Assembly (NCBI RefSeq): GCF_900060185.1
Contig: NZ_FIZY01000043.1
Coordinates: 1 to 42,169, forward strand
Source: Grimontia marina
Lineage (GTDB): Bacteria; Pseudomonadota; Gammaproteobacteria; Enterobacterales; Vibrionaceae
Direction: 5' to 3'
Length of the DNA: 42,169 bases
Part shown: positions 23,669 through 31,807 of the stretch, piece after piece
How the letters are laid out: the number at the start of each line of letters is the position of its first letter
How positions within the stretch are numbered: the stretch's first letter is position 1
Translations under genes and position numbers: made by a program
The notes under the pieces: model-generated
Told to the model about the DNA's origin: nothing
Seen by the model: the letters and a program-made list of their open reading frames with translations, nothing else
Database searches by the model: none

Positions 23669-23699
23669 GGGTAAGCATCAACTGAGTAGACGCTTACCC
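23669..23699. other. hairpin in the hcp-vgrG intergenic gap
   Basis: An 8-bp perfect stem GGGTAAGC/GCTTACCC with a 15-base loop begins 8 bases after the hcp stop. On the minus strand it is preceded by an A-run but has no T-run after it, so it is not a classic terminator for hcp. It may stabilise the 3' end of an hcp-only transcript and so allow Hcp to be made in excess of VgrG. Confidence 0.5.
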
Positions 23700-23706
23700 A
23701 GTTTTT

Positions 23707-24225
23707 TTACCCTTCGATTGGCGCTCTCCAGTCGTCGGCACCTGATGTGCCTGCGACGGTATGTTCCCAATCGATTTTTCGGTAAGCCACGGACACGGTC
23801 ACTAGCTGAGTAAACTCTTTTTTCTCTAAGTCCTGACAGTGCGGCATATTGCAGTCAATATCGATGATGGTGCCGTCTGTCAAAATGGTCGAGAAAAAGT
23901 GTTCCTGCTTACCTTCTACTGATGTCCTGTACCACTTGAGTTCAATCTTCGGCAGCATTTCACCCGATGACAACGCGTTATACATGAGGGGAACCGCTTT
24001 ATTCAGCGCCACGGTGAACTTGAATGGTTTGTGGACACGTTGACCTGACGGCTGACCACTTTGTGGGTCGGTGGGAACGGTCACGATGTGATCAAATGCC
24101 TGAACCAGCATTTCATCTTCATGACCTTCAACATAGATGTTACCGACAGAATCGGCGGTAAATGCACCGGCAGTGATATTGCCTTGGGTTTGACCTTCAA
24201 TCGCGATATAGCATGGAGTTGGCAT
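23707..24225 (-). CDS. hcp: Hcp tube protein of the type VI secretion system
   Basis: A 172-residue protein opening MPTPCYIAIEGQTQGNITAG, with the family's EGHEDEMLVQAFDHIV block, HKPFKFTVALNKAVP, and the end RKIDWEHTVAGTSGADDW. All are standard for Hcp1-type tube proteins of Vibrio. The length fits (about 172). AAGGA stands eight bases before the ATG at 24225; the upstream 21-codon open frame is not used. It is the first gene of the cluster and is preceded by a sigma-54 promoter. Confidence 0.95.
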   Translation of the reverse strand: MPTPCYIAIEGQTQGNITAGAFTADSVGNIYVEGHEDEMLVQAFDHIVTVPTDPQSGQPSGQRVHKPFKFTVALNKAVPLMYNALSSGEMLPKIELKWYRTSVEGKQEHFFSTILTDGTIIDIDCNMPHCQDLEKKEFTQLVTVSVAYRKIDWEHTVAGTSGADDWRAPIEG

Positions 24226-24271
24226 TACGTATTCCTTCTGCAGCGAGTGTATGTATCGACCAATACACACA

Positions 24272-24287
24272 AGCAACACATATGCCA
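24272..24287 (-). promoter_or_regulatory. sigma-54 (RpoN) promoter of the hcp operon
   Basis: On the minus strand TGGCATATGTGTTGCT matches the 16-base consensus TGGCACGNNNNTTGCW at all key positions, with GG at -24 and GC at -12. Transcription would start near 24262, giving a leader of about 37 bases before hcp. Orphan hcp-vgrG clusters in Vibrio are known to be driven by RpoN with the activator VasH. Confidence 0.75.
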
Positions 24288-24428
24288 ATTAGGTTTTTTC
24301 AGATAAACAGACACTTGAGAATTTCAACCAAATACCCGGGCAAAAAACCGCTCAAAATTTACGCAATTCTTGCCCGTTGGGTAATTTTTGGCCTGAAAGG
24401 TGAAACCAGATTAATCCTTAGAAACTGA

Positions 24429-25352
24429 TCAGTACCGTTGCGAAAAACCGCTATCCGGCGTCACTGAAAGCTCCATAAATTCACAGAATGCGGTGACCGC
24501 ATCACTACGCTCGCGCTTTCTCGACCAAACCAAACCAACATCCATCGGCGGTACATGATCAGCCAGTGGACGCACTTCCACCCTTCTCCCTTCCAATGAC
24601 CAGGGCCGGTAAACCATGTCTGACAGAATGGTGATGCCGTAATCATTGGCGACGAGACTGCGCACGGATTCCACGGAAGAGGTGCGGAAAATGGTATTGG
24701 GCTGATAGGGCGTTTGGTTCCAATAGCGCAGAGCGGTATTACTTGCCTCATCGACCGTTAGCATAATGTAGGGATATTGAGCGACATCGTGGAAGGTCAC
24801 CATTTTGTTTTCCAGCAGAGGATGACTGGAGCTGAGCCACAATCGACGCTGGGAACTCAACAGGGTTTGGAAACTGATGTCTTCCTGGTTAATTAGGTTG
24901 GACGTCAGCATAAAGGCAACATCAAATTCCCCTGACACCACGCCTTCTTCGATATCCCCCCGGGTGGCTTCCACCAGCTTCAGGTTCACATTGGGGTAGC
25001 TGCGCTGAAACCGGGTGAGGTAGGGTGGCACAAAGTATCCCGCCACGGTGTAAGACATGGCGACGGTAATTGTGCCTTCAACCTGATTGGCGGAGCGGTG
25101 CGAAAGTAACATGGCTTCTTCCAGCTCCTTCACAATGTGCGTGGCATGTTGGTAAAACTGGTTCCCCTCATAGGTCAGCAACATGCCATGAGGCTGACGC
25201 ACAAACAGGTTCACATTCAGCATCTCCTCCAACTGCTTAATGGCGGTGGTGATCGCCGACTGGGAAACGTGCATAGCATTGGCCGCTTGAGAGACCTGTC
25301 CGGTGTCCGCCGTCGCGATGAAATAGCGAATCTGTTTCATGGTTGGGAGCAT
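24429..25352 (-). CDS. LysR-family transcriptional regulator
   Basis: A 307-residue regulator. The N-terminal winged HTH covers residues 1-65 (MKQIRYFIATADTGQVSQAA, HVSQSAITTAIKQLEEML, LFVRQPHGMLLTYEG). The effector-binding domain of two Rossmann-like lobes follows (VEGTITVAMSYTVAGYFVPP to LVANDYGITILSDMVYRPW). It is transcribed divergently from the TorT-like ABC/lactamase operon with a 299-base gap, so it is very probably its regulator, sensing the imported compound or a product. The ATG at 25352 fits the family start; an upstream open frame is not supported. Confidence 0.92.
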   Translation of the reverse strand: MLPTMKQIRYFIATADTGQVSQAANAMHVSQSAITTAIKQLEEMLNVNLFVRQPHGMLLTYEGNQFYQHATHIVKELEEAMLLSHRSANQVEGTITVAMSYTVAGYFVPPYLTRFQRSYPNVNLKLVEATRGDIEEGVVSGEFDVAFMLTSNLINQEDISFQTLLSSQRRLWLSSSHPLLENKMVTFHDVAQYPYIMLTVDEASNTALRYWNQTPYQPNTIFRTSSVESVRSLVANDYGITILSDMVYRPWSLEGRRVEVRPLADHVPPMDVGLVWSRKRERSDAVTAFCEFMELSVTPDSGFSQRY

Positions 25353-25651
25353 ATTCTGTTTTCCTTAAGCCTCGTATCCGTTCTTCTGATATCAAGGGCT
25401 GATGATATGTTTGAAAAAGAACCACACCAACCTATTTAAAATTTATATATCAATGAAATAACTAAGTTTCACTAAGTGATATCACATCGCTTTTTATTAT
25501 CTGTTTTTCTGATAACACTAGACAAAACTCTATAATTTACATACCAGTGATGCAAATTTAACCTGTTATTAACACATCGAGCAATAGTCAAATCCGGCGT
25601 TTACCGTCATGACCATTGCAAACATTGGTTGAAGTAACAGGGAGAAGAAAC
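25353..25651. promoter_or_regulatory. divergent control region between the LysR gene and the lactamase operon
   Basis: The gap is AT-rich. A direct repeat ACTAAGT lies at 25461-25467 and 25471-25477, ten bases apart, that is one helical turn, followed by GATATC. This is a candidate binding site for the LysR protein. A good -10 hexamer TATAAT lies at 25531-25536 on the plus strand, about 115 bases upstream of the binding-protein start; no convincing -35 precedes it, as usual for activator-dependent promoters. Confidence 0.5.
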
Positions 25652-26740
25652 ATGAACGGCAAACCTTCTGCTGTCCCATGGTTAACCTTGGTCGGTGCAA
25701 TGGCGCTGGCTCAAAGCAACGCTGCAAACAGCGAAAACTGGTACCCGTACACGGTTGATGTCTGGACTACACCGTTCGACATGAGCAGTGCCCGCAAAGT
25801 GATGCAATATCAGCCCGTCGAAAAGGCCAGCAAGGCGTGGGATATCTGCGTCTCCTTCCCGCACCTCAAAGATGCCTATTGGACCGCAGTGAACTACGGC
25901 GTTGTGGATGAGGCAAAACGTGCTGGTGTCGGAATGCAGTTGGTGGAGGCAGGCGGTTACACCAACCTTAATACTCAGCTTTCACAGATTGAAGACTGTG
26001 TGGCTTCCGGTGCAGACGCCGTGATAGTGGGCGCCATTTCTTACGATGGTCTCAATAATCTGGTGAAGAATATCACCCAGTCCGGTGTCCCGGTTATCGA
26101 CATCGTCAACGGCATGTCATCGCCAGATATCTCAGCGAAGTCTCTGGTCTCATTTGGCGAGATGGGTGCGAAGACCGGACAGTATCTTGCGGAGCGCCAC
26201 CAGAATGATAAAGATAAAGTCAAAGTTGGCTGGTTCCCCGGACCTCCGGGTGCAGGTTGGGTTGAAGCCGGAAACAAGGGTTTTCAGTCTGCCGTAGAAG
26301 GGTCAAACATTGACGTAGTAGAAACCAAATACGGCGATACCGGTAAGGAAGTGCAGCTAAAACTGGTGGAAGATACCCTCGAGGCACATCCGGATCTGGA
26401 TTACATCGTCGGTACAGCAGTGACCGCTGAAGCCGCCACCAGCCTGCTTCGTGCCCGTGGTCTCACTGACCAAATCGGTGTCCTTTCCTACTACTTCACC
26501 CCCGGTGTTCATCAGGGGATCAAACGTAATCTTATCGTTGCAGCGCCAACCGATTCAGCGGTTATCCAAGGCCGTGTCGCGATTGATCAGGCTATCCGTA
26601 TCCTCGAAGGCAAGCCCTACACCAAACATGTGGGACCGCAGCTTTATGTCATTGATGACACCAACATCAACAGCTTTGATCGTAACAGCTCCCTCGCACC
26701 AGCGAACTTTAAACCGACGTTTACAGTGAAGCCGCAGTGA
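25652..26740 (+). CDS. TorT-like periplasmic sugar-type binding protein of an ABC importer
   Basis: The product has 362 residues with a signal peptide to about residue 25. The mature protein opens WYPYTVDVWTTPFD. It shares with TorT the blocks KAWDICVSFPHLKDAYWTAV, EAGGYTNLNTQLSQIEDCV, VAGTAVTAEAA (as IVGTAVTAEAA) and LSYYFTPGVHQGIKR. TorT proper senses trimethylamine oxide beside the TorS kinase. Here the gene heads an operon with an ATPase and permease of the ribose type, so it is most likely a transporter component. The pocket ligand is unknown; the enzymes downstream suggest a lactam or a related cyclic amide. GGGAGAAG precedes the ATG at 25652. Confidence 0.88.
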   Translation: MNGKPSAVPWLTLVGAMALAQSNAANSENWYPYTVDVWTTPFDMSSARKVMQYQPVEKASKAWDICVSFPHLKDAYWTAVNYGVVDEAKRAGVGMQLVEAGGYTNLNTQLSQIEDCVASGADAVIVGAISYDGLNNLVKNITQSGVPVIDIVNGMSSPDISAKSLVSFGEMGAKTGQYLAERHQNDKDKVKVGWFPGPPGAGWVEAGNKGFQSAVEGSNIDVVETKYGDTGKEVQLKLVEDTLEAHPDLDYIVGTAVTAEAATSLLRARGLTDQIGVLSYYFTPGVHQGIKRNLIVAAPTDSAVIQGRVAIDQAIRILEGKPYTKHVGPQLYVIDDTNINSFDRNSSLAPANFKPTFTVKPQ

Positions 26741-28260
26741 TGGACGCACCGATTCTCAGCCTACACGGGATACACAAACAGTATCCCGGTGTAAAAGCGC
26801 TCGACGGGGTGGATTTCACCCTAGAGCCCGGCGAAGTTCACGTGTTGTTCGGCGAGAATGGCGCGGGAAAATCGACACTGATTTCCATTATCTCCGGTGC
26901 CAACCAGCCAACGGCCGGAGAGATGCGCTTTTTCGAAGACACCGTGCGCTTTAAAAGCGTTTACGACGCGAGGCGAAAAGGAATAAGCGCCGTGTTTCAG
27001 GAGTTTTCTCTGGTCGACACCCTCTCCATTGCCCAAAACCTGTTTCTGGGTGAAGAGCCGTTGAGCGGACGCTTTCTGGATAACGCCACCCTGCACACCG
27101 AAGCGCAGGCGCTGCTCGATAAAATGGGGTTTGCCCTTGATGCAAACCTGCCAGTCAGCGAGCTTTCGCGCGCTGAAAAGCAAATGGTAGAGATTGCTAA
27201 AGCGCTGCGTAGCGAGTTGTCTGTGCTGATCCTTGATGAGCCGACAGCATCCTTGACGCACCAGGAAACCAATCAGTTATTTTCACTAATCGATCAGCTC
27301 AAAGCACAGGATGTCGGCATCATCTATATCTCTCACCGCATGGGCGAAATCCGCCAGATTGCAGACCGAATTACGGTGCTGCGGGATGGTAAATACATAG
27401 GCACACGCGAGGTAGAAACGGTCGAAGAACAAGACCTCATCACCATGATGACAGGTAGGGAAATCGACAACATCTACCCGCACATACCCTTTTTACCCAC
27501 CGAAACGGTGTTAGAGGTGCAATCACTGACCACTGACAACCGACTGGTCGAAGACCTCTCTTTCCACATCAGAGCCGGTGAAATTGTTGGCTTTGCCGGG
27601 TTGGTTGGCTGCGGCAAATCCGAAGCGCTTAGAGCGTGTTTTGGTGTCGAGGAGGTCACTGCCGGGTGCGTGGTGTTTAACGGTGAAAATGTCACAGGAC
27701 TCAGCATCCGCGAGATGCTAGAACGGGGCTTTTTTTATAACTCCCGTGACCGCAAAGACGAAGGCTTGGTGCTCAACCGCAGTTGCCGGGAAAACATCAG
27801 CTTGCCTTCTTTGGGTTCTTCCTCTTTTTCCCATCGTCATGGCGCGCTGAATCTAGCCTACGAACGCGAGCAAACCCGCCACCTAGCAACAAGGCTCAAG
27901 CTCTACCCAATGCAAACCGAGCGCGATGTTGGCCAGTTTAGCGGCGGCAATCAACAGAAAGTGCTACTGGCGAAATGCCTGACCCGCGAAGTCTCGCTGT
28001 ATGTATTCGACGAGCCTACCGTGGGTGTAGATGTCGGGACACGCGCGGAGATCTACCGCTTTATTGCCGGTTTATGCGAGCAAGGGGCAGCGGTCGTCAT
28101 CATTTCTTCCGACCTGCCCGAGGTCGTGCACCTCTCCCACCGGCTCTACGTCATGCGAGAAGGACAAATCGCCGCCCACCTGGAGGGCGAAGAGATCACT
28201 GAAACAGAGGCGCTCTGCCACTTTTTTGAATCAATGGAGTATGAAGAAAATGAACAGTGA
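26740..28260 (+). CDS. tandem ABC ATPase of a ribose-type importer (RbsA/MglA-like)
   Basis: The product has 506 residues with two ABC domains. Domain 1 has Walker A GENGAGKS, a degenerate signature LSRAEKQMVEIAKAL and Walker B VLILDEP. Domain 2 has the atypical P-loop GLVGCGKSE, the signature FSGGNQQKVLLAKCL and Walker B LYVFDEP, followed by TVGVDVGTR. This asymmetry is normal for the RbsA/MglA class. The ATG overlaps the stop of the binding-protein gene by one base (TGATG). Confidence 0.92.
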   Translation: MDAPILSLHGIHKQYPGVKALDGVDFTLEPGEVHVLFGENGAGKSTLISIISGANQPTAGEMRFFEDTVRFKSVYDARRKGISAVFQEFSLVDTLSIAQNLFLGEEPLSGRFLDNATLHTEAQALLDKMGFALDANLPVSELSRAEKQMVEIAKALRSELSVLILDEPTASLTHQETNQLFSLIDQLKAQDVGIIYISHRMGEIRQIADRITVLRDGKYIGTREVETVEEQDLITMMTGREIDNIYPHIPFLPTETVLEVQSLTTDNRLVEDLSFHIRAGEIVGFAGLVGCGKSEALRACFGVEEVTAGCVVFNGENVTGLSIREMLERGFFYNSRDRKDEGLVLNRSCRENISLPSLGSSSFSHRHGALNLAYEREQTRHLATRLKLYPMQTERDVGQFSGGNQQKVLLAKCLTREVSLYVFDEPTVGVDVGTRAEIYRFIAGLCEQGAAVVIISSDLPEVVHLSHRLYVMREGQIAAHLEGEEITETEALCHFFESMEYEENEQ

Positions 28261-29302
28261 GCCAGTGAAGGCCAGTTCCCAAGGCGCCGAACTGGGCGCT
28301 TCAAAAAGGAAGTTTGCAGACCGCGTGACACGGCTATTTGTGAAGGTGGGTGTGCTGCCTATTCTGGTAGTGATCGCCGTGACCATCTTTGCGTCGGCAT
28401 CAGAGAACTTCCTGACCGCGCGCAACCTTCTGAATCTACTTCGCCAGTCTTCGTATCTGGTGATGGTCTCCATCGGACAGATGTTTGTGTTACTCACCGC
28501 GGGATTTGATCTCTCCGTCGGTACCATTATCGCCCTCTCATCGGTGGTTGGGGCCACCACCATGGCAGCAACCTATGCGGCTTTCCCGGAATCTGTGTAT
28601 CTCGCCATTCTTGTGGGGATAGCAGCCGGTGTCGCCGTTGGCTTGGTCGTCGGATTTATCAATGGCATCGGCGTCGCGCATTTTCAGGTTTCCCCCTTTG
28701 TGATGACGCTGGGCATCTCCTCCATTGGTTTTGGTATCGCCCTCTATATGACAGGCGGATCGCCAGTGTATGGGATGCCGATGGAATTCGGCAACACCTT
28801 TGGCTTTGGCAACATTTTTGGCTTACCCACCCCCATACTGGTTGCCTTACTGATGACGGTTTTTGCGATGATCATCGTCAACCGTACCCGTCTGGGCCGC
28901 TATTTCTATGCAGTAGGTGGAAACATCAATGCCGCCCGTCTCTCAGGGATCAACACCCACAAAACGCTGATTCTGGCATACCTACTCTGCGCGTCCTTCG
29001 CTGCCATGGCAGGGATGCTGATCACCGCCCGTCTTGATACTGGCGAGGCCAACATAGGTGCAGCCATGCCCCTTGAGTCCATTGCAGCCTGCGTCATCGC
29101 TGGTGTCAGTCTTCGCGGTGGGATCGGACGTGTGGAACACGTCGTCTTGGGCGCAGTGTTTATCAGTTTGGTGCAAAACGGCATGAACCTGACCCGCGTG
29201 GAATCTTACCTACAAACCGTGGTGATCGGTGCGCTGCTGATATTTGCCGTCATCGTCGACCAAGTTCGTATTCGATTGCGCGCCAAGCTGGGAGCCCACT
29301 GA
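28250..29302 (+). CDS. ribose-type ABC importer permease (RbsC-like)
   Basis: A 350-residue membrane protein with eight to ten helices. Family blocks are MFVLLTAGFDLSVGTIIALS, VAHFQVSPFVMTLGISSIG, GRYFYAVGGNINAARLSGIN and the final LQTVVIGALLIFAVIVDQ. It forms a homodimeric channel with the tandem ATPase. I prefer the ATG at 28250, which has GGAG ten bases upstream and overlaps the ATPase end by 11 bases; an ATG at 28241 is also possible. The open frame further upstream lies inside the ATPase gene and is not used. Confidence 0.92.
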   Translation: MNSEPVKASSQGAELGASKRKFADRVTRLFVKVGVLPILVVIAVTIFASASENFLTARNLLNLLRQSSYLVMVSIGQMFVLLTAGFDLSVGTIIALSSVVGATTMAATYAAFPESVYLAILVGIAAGVAVGLVVGFINGIGVAHFQVSPFVMTLGISSIGFGIALYMTGGSPVYGMPMEFGNTFGFGNIFGLPTPILVALLMTVFAMIIVNRTRLGRYFYAVGGNINAARLSGINTHKTLILAYLLCASFAAMAGMLITARLDTGEANIGAAMPLESIAACVIAGVSLRGGIGRVEHVVLGAVFISLVQNGMNLTRVESYLQTVVIGALLIFAVIVDQVRIRLRAKLGAH

Positions 29303-29342
29303 TATGTGCTCTGCAAACAAATTTCAAAAGGAAGGTCTCACT

Positions 29343-30098
29343 ATGATCAACATCAACAGCGACATGGGTGAAGGCTTTGGCATTTACAAACTCAGTGACG
29401 ATGAAGCGCTCATGCCTTACATCACTGAAGCCAATGTCGCCTGCGGGTTTCATGCCTCTGACCCCAATCATATGAAACGTACCGTAGAGCTTGCCAAGCA
29501 ATACGGCGTGAAAGTCGGTGCACATTTTTCGCTACCAGATTTGCAGGGATTTGGACGCCGGAAAATGCATCTCAGTCAAGGCGAGCTGCACAACATGATT
29601 GTGTACCAGATCGGTGCGCTGAAAGGCTTCCTCGATATGCTCGGCATGCCGCTGAACCACCTCAAACCGCATGGTGCGCTCTACGGTATGGCAGCATCCG
29701 ATCCGAACATTGCTGAAACCATTGCCCGCATCGCACACCATTACCAAGTGCCAGTGTTCGGGCTTTCCGGCACCTGCCACGAAACCATTTACAGCGCACA
29801 CGGTGCGGGCTTCATCCCCGAGTTTTTTACCGATCTCGACTACGATCAAGATGGGCATCTGGTGATCACCCAAACCCATGACGCCACTGATCCTGTCCAT
29901 GCCGCCAAGCGCGTTTTGAAGGCTGTCGAACACGGCAAGGTCACGGCTAACAATGGTCAAGAGATCCCAGTCGTCGCCCAGACCATCTGTGTGCATTCAG
30001 ATACCCCGAATGCGGTGGATATCGCCAAAGCAGTCAATGCGGTGTTACAGCCTCACCTTTCCCGCCAAAGCGATGTCTGCACCGCCGAAAAAGAATAG
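29343..30098 (+). CDS. pxpA: PxpA / LamB-YcsF family lactam-hydrolase subunit
   Basis: A 251-residue protein. Family motifs are ININSDMGEGFGIY, ANVACGFHASDP, KVGAHFSLPDLQGFGRRKM, HLKPHGALY and ICVHSDTPNAV; the Asp and His residues form the proposed active site. PxpA is one of the three subunits of the bacterial ATP-dependent 5-oxoprolinase, which opens the lactam 5-oxoproline to glutamate. Here it stands with biotin enzymes, so the substrate may differ. The ATG at 29343 has GGAAGG upstream; an in-frame ATG at 29304 is possible but less likely. Confidence 0.9.
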   Translation: MININSDMGEGFGIYKLSDDEALMPYITEANVACGFHASDPNHMKRTVELAKQYGVKVGAHFSLPDLQGFGRRKMHLSQGELHNMIVYQIGALKGFLDMLGMPLNHLKPHGALYGMAASDPNIAETIARIAHHYQVPVFGLSGTCHETIYSAHGAGFIPEFFTDLDYDQDGHLVITQTHDATDPVHAAKRVLKAVEHGKVTANNGQEIPVVAQTICVHSDTPNAVDIAKAVNAVLQPHLSRQSDVCTAEKE

Positions 30099-30117
30099 AC
30101 GTTCGAAGGAGTGAACC

Positions 30118-30357
30118 ATGTCTGACAAAGAAATTATCTGCCCATTACCTGGCATTTTTTACCGCTCGGCTTCTCCCGAGCAGCCCCGATACAAAGAGCC
30201 GGGAGACGCTATCGAACCGGGTGACGTAATTGGACTGGTGGAAGTGATGAAATCCTTCCATGAAGTCAAAGCGGAAACATCCGGTGTGATTGACGACTTT
30301 CTGATTGAGAACGAAAGCCCGGTCAACGCAGGACAACCTATTGTCCGCCTGAAGTAA
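30118..30357 (+). CDS. biotin carboxyl carrier protein
   Basis: A 79-residue protein that is only a biotinyl domain. The biotin acceptor is Lys in EVMKSFHEV. The surrounding beta strands GDAIEPGDVIGLVE and SPVNAGQPIVRL have the usual symmetry. AccB of fatty acid synthesis is about twice as long with an N-terminal extension, so this is a dedicated carrier for the carboxylase encoded next. GAAGGAG lies before the ATG, 19 bases after pxpA. Confidence 0.9.
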   Translation: MSDKEIICPLPGIFYRSASPEQPRYKEPGDAIEPGDVIGLVEVMKSFHEVKAETSGVIDDFLIENESPVNAGQPIVRLK

Positions 30358-30385
30358 GCGCTCTGAATGCACACAAGGAGTCAGT

Positions 30386-31798
30386 ATGACAATCGAAAAA
30401 TTACTCATCGCCAATCGCGGTGAGATAGCGGTACGCATTATCCGCGCGGCCAAGGAAATGGGTATCCATACCGTGCAGATCTACAGCGAGGCGGATACAG
30501 AGTCCCTTGCAGTAAAACTGGCTGATGAAGCCATTTGTATCGGTGCCCCGATGGCAAACCAATCTTATCTATGCGGTGATAAAGTCATTCAGGCGGCAAA
30601 GCAGTCTGGCGCGGATGCTATCCATCCTGGCTACGGCTTTCTTTCTGAAAACGCCAGCTTCTCAGATGACGTGCGTAAAGCAGGCATTATCTTTGTCGGC
30701 CCATCAGGCCAAACCATGACCAAGATGGCGGATAAAGCCCGCGCCCGTGAAACCGCGATGGCAGCCGGTGTACCCGTGGTACCGGGAAGTGCACCCTCTG
30801 ATAACCCGGAAGCGGCACTTGAACAGGCTAAACTCATCGGCTTCCCGGTAATGATCAAAGCTTCAGCGGGCGGAGGTGGGCGTGGTATTCGTGTGATTGA
30901 AGACGAAAGCGAGTTCCTGACCCAATACCATCAGGCATCTTCTGAAGCGCAGTCTGCGTTTGGTGATGGTACGCTTTATCTCGAAAAATTCATTCGCCAA
31001 TCCCGACACGTGGAAGTACAAATCCTTGCGGATGGCCTCAATGCGGTTCACCTGTTTGAGCGCGAGTGCTCGCTGCAACGCCGCCGCCAGAAAGTCTGGG
31101 AAGAAGCGCCCTGCGCCGTTTTGCCGGATTTGGTGCGTGAAGCCATGTGTCAATCAGCGGTGTCTCTGGCAAAAAGCGTCAACTATAAGGGCGCGGGCAC
31201 CATTGAGTTTCTCTACGATGATGAATCTGAGTCTTTCTATTTCATCGAGATGAACACCCGTATTCAGGTAGAACACCCGATCACCGAAGCCATCACGGGT
31301 GTTGACCTGATTCGAGAAATGATTCAGATCGCGTCGGGTCAGCACCTATCTTTCGCACAGGAGGACATTCGCCGTCGCGGCCATGCCATTGAAATCCGCC
31401 TGAATGCAGAAGACCCATTCAACGGTTTCCTCCCTTTCCCAGGCGTCATCACATCATTCACCCCGCCATTGGGCAGCGGTGTGCGCTTTGACGGGCTCAT
31501 CTACTCCGGCTTTGCCATTCCCCCTTATTACGATTCCTTACTCGGCAAGCTGATTGTCTGGGACGAGGATAGGGAAAGCGCGATTCACCGCATGGCAAGG
31601 GCACTGGACGAACTGTCGATTGAAGGGGTGAAAACCACACAACCGCTATTTCAAAAGCTGTGTGAAGCGCCTGACGTAATTAACGGCAATTTCCATACGG
31701 CATGGCTTGAACAATGGCTGGAGACACTCGACACCCCAAAGCCTGAACAAGCTCAACCCGACAACAAAAAGGATTGCTCGCTACCACAAGCAAGCTAA
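30386..31798 (+). CDS. biotin carboxylase subunit (AccC-like)
   Basis: A 470-residue ATP-grasp carboxylase. Motifs are LLIANRGEIAVRIIRAAKEM, AIHPGYGFLSENA, the glycine-rich ATP loop SAGGGGRGIRV, ERECSLQRRRQKV and EMNTRIQVEHPITE, which contain the catalytic Glu and Arg. It carboxylates the biotin of the adjacent carrier using ATP and bicarbonate. The usual QRRHQK reads QRRRQK here. The tail beyond residue 450 (PEQAQPDNKKDCSLPQAS) is low-complexity. Its place between pxpA and pxpB suggests that carboxybiotin is handed to the PxpB/PxpC pair, whose folds are also found in the carboxyltransferase part of urea carboxylase. Confidence 0.92.
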   Translation: MTIEKLLIANRGEIAVRIIRAAKEMGIHTVQIYSEADTESLAVKLADEAICIGAPMANQSYLCGDKVIQAAKQSGADAIHPGYGFLSENASFSDDVRKAGIIFVGPSGQTMTKMADKARARETAMAAGVPVVPGSAPSDNPEAALEQAKLIGFPVMIKASAGGGGRGIRVIEDESEFLTQYHQASSEAQSAFGDGTLYLEKFIRQSRHVEVQILADGLNAVHLFERECSLQRRRQKVWEEAPCAVLPDLVREAMCQSAVSLAKSVNYKGAGTIEFLYDDESESFYFIEMNTRIQVEHPITEAITGVDLIREMIQIASGQHLSFAQEDIRRRGHAIEIRLNAEDPFNGFLPFPGVITSFTPPLGSGVRFDGLIYSGFAIPPYYDSLLGKLIVWDEDRESAIHRMARALDELSIEGVKTTQPLFQKLCEAPDVINGNFHTAWLEQWLETLDTPKPEQAQPDNKKDCSLPQAS

Positions 31799-31807
31799 GG
31801 AAGGACA

